Assembly (NCBI RefSeq): GCF_003121405.1
Contig: NZ_QBUY01000027.1
Coordinates: forward strand, 1-64,000
Length of the DNA stretch: 64,000 nucleotides
Reading direction: 5' to 3'
Source: Paraburkholderia sp. C35
Lineage (GTDB): Bacteria; Pseudomonadota; Gammaproteobacteria; Burkholderiales; Burkholderiaceae
Below the pieces are notes generated by a model. The model saw nothing but the letters and a program-made list of their open reading frames with translations, was not told the origin of the DNA and did not search any database. Numbering within the stretch: the stretch's first letter is position 1; each line of letters opens with the position of its first letter. The position numbers were made by a program, and so were the translations under genes. Below, one piece after another: positions 59,832-64,000 of this stretch.

Positions 59832-61010
59832 TTAGAATTTCTCCCGAATGCCGATCCGAACGAACGCCTGCCGGTCACTGCTCGACGCGCTTTGCGTGTT
59901 GATTGCCGCGACGGCCGCTTTACCCGTCGAGTCAGTTCCCGACGCCTTCTGGTAGATACCGACCATATATACGTCCGTATGTTTCGACAGAAAGTAATCG
60001 ACGCCTAACGCACCCTGCAGATACTTCGCGCCTGGATTGGTCGTGCCATCCGATTCGCTGACATCGCTGCCCTTCGTGTAATTGAACGCTGCACCGACCA
60101 GCAATGCCGGCGTCAACTGATACTTGAAGTTGAGTTCTGCATCATTGAAGGTAGCGGTTCCCGTGTAGCCCTTCGTATTTAGCGAAGCTACCGCGCCCAG
60201 ATTGATCAACTTGATGTTCGAGTAGGTCGCACCAATCGTCGCGGCGCCAAAGGTGTACGCACCACCCGCAGCAATGACCTGGTAGGTATTGGCCGAGACG
60301 AAACCGCTATACACCGGCGTCGTCACCGTCGAAGCCGTGGTCGTCGATGTATTGTTGCCGAACATGCTGCCGCTATTCGCCCCCGGCGTACGCGCATTCA
60401 GGTAGCCGACAGCAAGCGTCAAGGGCCCGTTTGCGTAGCCCGCACCCAGCGACCAGATCTGATTCGACGTCACGTTGCCAGCAACGCCACCCAGACTATA
60501 TGTGCCGCCAAAAGTCAGCCCCGCGTAATTCGCGCTCGCAAACTTGACGGTGTTATTGGTGCGATACGAGTTGTTCAGGTTGTCGAGTTCGCCCGGGTGC
60601 GCGCCCATGCTGCTCGCCCATTGATCGCCTGTCGCCAGAATGCCGACATAGTCCACCACCGAATCGTATTGACGCCCGAACGTCACCGTGCCGGGATTGC
60701 CTGAAAGACCCACATATGCCTGACGGCCAAACATCAGCCCGCCCTGCCCAAGTTTCCCCGTGCTGCCGTCGAAGCCATTTTCGAGCACGAAGAGCGCTTG
60801 CGTTCCGCCGCCGAGATCTTCCGCGCCGCGCAGTCCCCAACGGCTCGCCTGCAGTCCGCCGCTGGTCAGACTGTAGAGCCGGTGTCCGCCAGCGTTCGAG
60901 TTGTAGTTCAGTCCTTCGTCAAGCACGCCGTATAACGTCACGCTGCTCTGCGCGTGAGCAACGCCGGCGAACGCACTCAGAACCGCGAGCGCAAGAAACG
61001 ACTTTCTCAT
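59832..61010 (-). CDS. Trimeric outer-membrane porin
   Basis: About 392 residues from ATG 61010, with GGAGATC about 6 bp upstream. Signal peptide MRKSFLALAVLSAFAGVAHA-Q; mature N-terminus QSSVTLYGVLDEGLNYNSNA; ASRWGLRGAEDLGGGTQALF; GRQYDSVVDYVGI; C-terminal RIGIREKF. Very like the porin at 4568-5788, including the loop order and the SDRQ-VRIG ending, so the two are recent paralogs. It is co-directional with and 83 bp downstream of the MHS transporter, which suggests joint uptake of one substrate. Confidence 0.94.
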   Translation of the reverse strand: MRKSFLALAVLSAFAGVAHAQSSVTLYGVLDEGLNYNSNAGGHRLYSLTSGGLQASRWGLRGAEDLGGGTQALFVLENGFDGSTGKLGQGGLMFGRQAYVGLSGNPGTVTFGRQYDSVVDYVGILATGDQWASSMGAHPGELDNLNNSYRTNNTVKFASANYAGLTFGGTYSLGGVAGNVTSNQIWSLGAGYANGPLTLAVGYLNARTPGANSGSMFGNNTSTTTASTVTTPVYSGFVSANTYQVIAAGGAYTFGAATIGATYSNIKLINLGAVASLNTKGYTGTATFNDAELNFKYQLTPALLVGAAFNYTKGSDVSESDGTTNPGAKYLQGALGVDYFLSKHTDVYMVGIYQKASGTDSTGKAAVAAINTQSASSSDRQAFVRIGIREKF

Positions 61011-61093
61011 CGATTGATCTCCAAACGAGTGGTTTTTTATAAGGACAAACATCGGCCGTGCAGGCGGCCTTTCCAGCAACACCGGGTGATGAA

Positions 61094-62410
61094 TCAGGTC
61101 GCCAGTCCAACGGAGCGGGCACACATCTTCGAAGGCAACAGCAGCACGCCCGCAATGCCGACCAGCACGCTTGCCTCGACGTAAAAGATCGGCGCGAGAT
61201 TGCTGCCCGTCGCCTGTACCAGCCAGATGTTCACGAACGGCGCGAGTCCGCCGAAAATAAGCACCGCAATGTTGTAGGTGACGGCTGCGCCCGTCGAACG
61301 CACGCTCACCGGGAAAATCTCCGTCAACGTGACGGGCGTCACGCCCCAGAAGAAGCTCATCAGCAGCGACACGCCCATTTGCACCTCCACCAACGAGCGG
61401 AACGACGGCGCACTGACCAGTTGGCTGAAGAGCGGAAATGCCGCGATGCCATATGCCGTCATCGACACAAGGAGCACTGGTTTTCGACCATAACGATCCG
61501 ACAGCCATCCGGCGATCGGGCAAAAAGCCATGATGACGGCCGTGCTCAGACAGGTACTGAGATTGACATCGGCAGCAGACAGTCCGAGTTGCTTCTTCGC
61601 GAAGATCGGCAGGAAGAACACGAATACATAGGCGGAAACCGTGCCGGCGACCGCTACGCCGATGCTGGCTAGCCCTTCCTTCGGATAGTCACGCAGCAGC
61701 GTTTTCAGCGGCGTTTTCTCGGCACGTTGCTCGCCGCGCTCTACCTGATTCGTGTACGCAAGAAACTCCGGCGACTCATCGATACGCGAACGGATCAGCC
61801 AGCCGACCGGCCCGATCAGAATGCCCAGCAGAAACGGCAGACGCCATCCCCAGGCTTCGAGATCATGTGCAGACAGATTGACCGTCAACAGCCACGCGAC
61901 CATTGCGCCGACGGCAAACGCAAGCGCCTGCGAGCACATCTGGAAGCTGCCATAAAAACCGCGCCGGTTGGCAGGCGCGAACTCCATCAGCATCGTCGTG
62001 GCGCCGCTAAACTCGCCGCCCGCCGAGAAGCCCTGGATCAGCCGTGCAAGCACCATCAGAACAGGCGCGGCAACGCCAATCGCTGCATGGGTCGGCAATA
62101 TGCCGATCATCCCCGTGCCGACTGCCATCAATGCGATCGTCACCGACAGCGCCTTCTTGCGGCCAACGCGATCGCCATACAGACCCAGCAACACGCCGCC
62201 GATCGGTCTCACTGCAAAGCTCACGCCGAATGTCGCGAGCGTCAGCAGCAGCGACGCAAACTCATTGTTGGCCGGAAAGTACAGCCTCGCGATGGTGACG
62301 GCAAAGAGCCCGTAGATCGCAAAGTCAAACCACTCGAACGCATTGCCCAACACTGAGGCAATCACTACTTTTCGTACCATCGCCGGCGAAGGCGTCGATT
62401 TCAAGTGCAT
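61094..62410 (-). CDS. MFS transporter, MHS type (ProP-like)
   Basis: About 438 residues with 12 helices. ATG 62410 is preferred over ATG 62416, which is too close to the AGGAG. Marks are IASVLGNAFEWFDFAIYGLF in helix 1, RPIGGVLLGLYGDRVGRKKA, IQGFSAGGEFSGATTMLMEF and GWLSDRYGRKPVLL. This ProP/citrate-like group imports betaines, dicarboxylates or amino-acid derivatives with protons. It lies 36 bp downstream of an amidohydrolase gene, so it may bring in an N-acyl amino acid or amide for that enzyme. Confidence 0.9.
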   Translation of the reverse strand: MHLKSTPSPAMVRKVVIASVLGNAFEWFDFAIYGLFAVTIARLYFPANNEFASLLLTLATFGVSFAVRPIGGVLLGLYGDRVGRKKALSVTIALMAVGTGMIGILPTHAAIGVAAPVLMVLARLIQGFSAGGEFSGATTMLMEFAPANRRGFYGSFQMCSQALAFAVGAMVAWLLTVNLSAHDLEAWGWRLPFLLGILIGPVGWLIRSRIDESPEFLAYTNQVERGEQRAEKTPLKTLLRDYPKEGLASIGVAVAGTVSAYVFVFFLPIFAKKQLGLSAADVNLSTCLSTAVIMAFCPIAGWLSDRYGRKPVLLVSMTAYGIAAFPLFSQLVSAPSFRSLVEVQMGVSLLMSFFWGVTPVTLTEIFPVSVRSTGAAVTYNIAVLIFGGLAPFVNIWLVQATGSNLAPIFYVEASVLVGIAGVLLLPSKMCARSVGLAT

Positions 62411-62446
62411 GTCCATTGCTCCTGTGCGGATGAGTCGAGTGCGGAA

Positions 62447-63601
62447 CTAACCGAGTCGCTGCTTCACGATTTCGATGAAGACGGTAGCGCCCGTCGGCGA
62501 CGTGTCGTCGTCGAAGTCGAATTCGGGGTGATGGCAGGTCAAGCCGTTATGGCCAAGGAAGAAATACGAGCCTGGCCGCTGCTGCAACATGAACGCGAAG
62601 TCTTCCGACGCCATCAAGGGCGCCACGTTGTCGATCACGTTGTCTGCGCCGAGCACACTTTCGGCGGCACGACGCACTACCTCGGTCTGTTCGGCCGTAT
62701 TGACCGTGGGCGGCGAGGTCTGAAGATGCTCGAACGTCACCTCGCAGCCATACATCCGTGTCGCGCCGTCACAGATGTCGCGCAACCGCGCGAGCGTCAG
62801 TTTCTGCGCGGCGGTAGACAGGGTGCGGACGCTGCCTTCGAGCACGGCCGTATCGGCAATCACGTTGATCGCCGTTCCGGCGATGAACTTGCACACGCTG
62901 ACGACAGCCGTATCGAGCGGATCGATATTGCGGCTGACGATGCTCTGGAGCGATTGCACGACCTGGGTGCCCACGACGATGGGTTCGATAGATTTGTGCG
63001 TCAGCGCGGCGTGGCTGCCGACGCCCTTGACCGTGATCCGGAACAGATCGCAGGCCGAGAGAATCGAGCCGACACGCCCGCCGACCTTGCCCGCGGGCAA
63101 CGCGTTGTTGTTGTGCAGCGCGTAGATCTCGTCACAGGGAAAACGCTCGAACAGACCGTCGTCGATCATCGCCGAGCCGCCGCGCAGCGTCTCTTCGGCG
63201 GGCTGAAAGATCAGATGCACCGTGCCGCGAAACGCACGATGCGCAGACAGATACTTCGACACGCCAAGCAGAATGGCGGTATGCCCGTCGTGACCGCAGC
63301 CGTGAAATACATTGTCGTGCATCGAACGATGCGCGACGTCGCCTTTCTCGCTCATCGGCAATGCATCCATATCAGCGCGCAAACCGATGGCAGGCCCCGC
63401 CCCGCGATTGCCGCGTATCGTGCCGACCACGCCCGTTCCACCGACGCCCGTCGTCACGTGGATATCCCACTCTGCCAGCAGCTTCGCCACCAGCCCCGCC
63501 GTCCGATGCTCGTGAAAACCCAGCTCGGGATGACGATGAATATCGCGCCGCCAGCCGCGCATCTGCTCCGCGAGCGCCTCCATGACCGTGTCTTTCTCCA
63601 T
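62447..63601 (-). CDS. M20-family amidohydrolase (N-acyl-amino acid or hippurate hydrolase)
   Basis: A 384-residue cytoplasmic metal-dependent hydrolase. Metal-site motifs are intact: RADMDALPM, GCGHDGHTAILLG, FQPAEETLRGGSAMIDDG (catalytic EE), and a late DFAFMLQQRPGSYFFLGH with His ligand. It cleaves the amide bond of N-acyl amino acids such as hippurate or indole-acetyl conjugates. It is first in the leftward amidohydrolase/MHS/porin group and is divergent from a MarR-type gene that probably controls it. Confidence 0.92.
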   Translation of the reverse strand: MEKDTVMEALAEQMRGWRRDIHRHPELGFHEHRTAGLVAKLLAEWDIHVTTGVGGTGVVGTIRGNRGAGPAIGLRADMDALPMSEKGDVAHRSMHDNVFHGCGHDGHTAILLGVSKYLSAHRAFRGTVHLIFQPAEETLRGGSAMIDDGLFERFPCDEIYALHNNNALPAGKVGGRVGSILSACDLFRITVKGVGSHAALTHKSIEPIVVGTQVVQSLQSIVSRNIDPLDTAVVSVCKFIAGTAINVIADTAVLEGSVRTLSTAAQKLTLARLRDICDGATRMYGCEVTFEHLQTSPPTVNTAEQTEVVRRAAESVLGADNVIDNVAPLMASEDFAFMLQQRPGSYFFLGHNGLTCHHPEFDFDDDTSPTGATVFIEIVKQRLG

Positions 63602-63674
63602 ACAACCCGCCTCTATATGTATTCAGATGTCCGCCAACAATCGGCAACGCTTGCCGGTGGTGTATTAGTAGAAT

Positions 63675-63698
63675 ACGTCAACAGTTGCAAACGTCAAC
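63675..63698. promoter_or_regulatory. Direct repeats in the amidohydrolase/marR divergent region
   Basis: ACGTCAAC occurs at 63675-63682 and again at 63691-63698, a 16-bp period, with GTTGC between giving an imperfect dyad. It sits 74-97 bp from the amidohydrolase start in the region shared with the MarR-type gene, a suitable place for an operator. Confidence 0.4.
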
Positions 63699-63846
63699 TT
63701 TTCAAAAATAAGGCAATCCCTGGTTTCACAACGGACTTGAGCTATCATCCAGATCAGAAAGGAACGCGGGTTGCCTCGACCCGCATCACGCCTGGAGACC
63801 TGGAACATCCAGTCTCTTGAACCGGATCTTCGAAACGCGAGCAGGT

Positions 63847-64000
63847 ATGTCATCAGTCAAGCGGAAAGCCGACGTTGCTTCACACAATGCGAAGTCCGCG
63901 TATTTCCTGACCTTCAAACTGGATCTGATCAAGACCGAAATGATCAGGCGGGCAAATGGCGTCTACCGACCCGCGTGCGGCCTCGACGTGCGTTCGTTGC
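63847..64000 (+). CDS. MarR-family transcriptional regulator, N-terminal part (cut by window end)
   Basis: The first 51 codons read MSSVKRKADVASHNAKSAYF, LTFKLDLIKTEMIRRANGVY and RPACGLDVRSL, the start of a MarR-type regulator in which the first helices are followed by ...YR-x-x-x-GLDVR-x-L-RVL. No in-frame stop to the end of the window. It is divergent from the amidohydrolase gene and probably represses it in response to the substrate. Confidence 0.75.
   Translation, partial: MSSVKRKADVASHNAKSAYFLTFKLDLIKTEMIRRANGVYRPACGLDVRSL

Noticed and set aside
62405..63820. A 471-codon plus-strand frame
   Set aside because: Antisense to the complete M20 amidohydrolase; low-complexity Arg/His/Asp composition.
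1..64000. tRNA, rRNA and CRISPR arrays
   Set aside because: No cloverleaf with a TTCGANTC-type loop and CCA-side stem, no rRNA sequence and no regularly spaced repeats were seen by eye; a covariance-model scan would be the decisive test.

Overview
This is a high-GC window from a Burkholderiaceae genome, most likely Paraburkholderia, Caballeronia or a close relative. The evidence is the three Burkholderia-type trimeric porins, an orphan Bug-type solute receptor, hopanoid genes (hpnI, hpnL), a Tat-exported phospholipase C, and six LysR-type regulators each next to or divergent from a small catabolic module. Pseudogenes, a group II intron remnant, a lone integrase and long degenerate intergenic stretches suggest a flexible secondary replicon or accessory region. 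The genus is an inference; no rRNA or core marker set is present.

Layout. 1-3.4 kb: a lone tyrosine recombinase, a small inverted-repeat element, the 3' end of a decayed group II intron, and a frameshifted DNA-binding-like protein with an internal duplication. 3.4-5.8 kb: Bug receptor and porin. 5.9-14.2 kb: one tightly packed leftward operon with a dimeric alpha/beta-barrel protein, an MFS carrier, pxpB, pxpC, pxpA, accB, accC, a second carrier-like protein lacking the biotinyl lysine, a beta-carbonic anhydrase and a DUF1445 protein, with a divergent LysR gene. It resembles a urea-carboxylase-type enzyme split into separate subunits and is the most unusual system here. 15.4-19.5 kb: a leftward operon of three different RraA-like proteins, a PLP aminotransferase and an alpha/beta hydrolase, with a divergent LysR. 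21.4-29.5 kb: two LysR-controlled modules holding a split TPP decarboxylase, an aldehyde dehydrogenase, an MHS permease, a cysteine-desulfurase-like PLP enzyme and a GltP-type symporter.

30.9-33.2 kb: a purA gene divergent from a GcvA-like LysR gene. 33.2-36.3 kb: mostly decayed DNA with one exported lipocalin-like protein, a universal stress protein pseudogene and a diverged repeat pair. 36.3-42.3 kb: Gfo/Idh oxidoreductase, AAHS transporter, porin, LysR and SDR. 42.7-43.8 kb: an FUSC-family membrane protein, flanked by copies of an intergenic repeat.

44.4-49.7 kb: a rightward arsenic operon, arsR-arsI-arsC-acr3-arsC2-arsH-MFS-arsN, covering arsenate, arsenite, methylarsenite and possibly arsinothricin; arsC2 is shortened by an amber codon. 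49.8-53.5 kb: a ModE-like DNA-binding protein, a frameshifted NTF2-like gene, a cytochrome b561 and an MbfA-type ferritin/VIT1 fusion. 54.2-56.8 kb: hopanoid side-chain genes and a small membrane protein. 57.1-64 kb: phospholipase C, porin, MHS transporter, M20 amidohydrolase, and the start of a MarR regulator cut by the window end.
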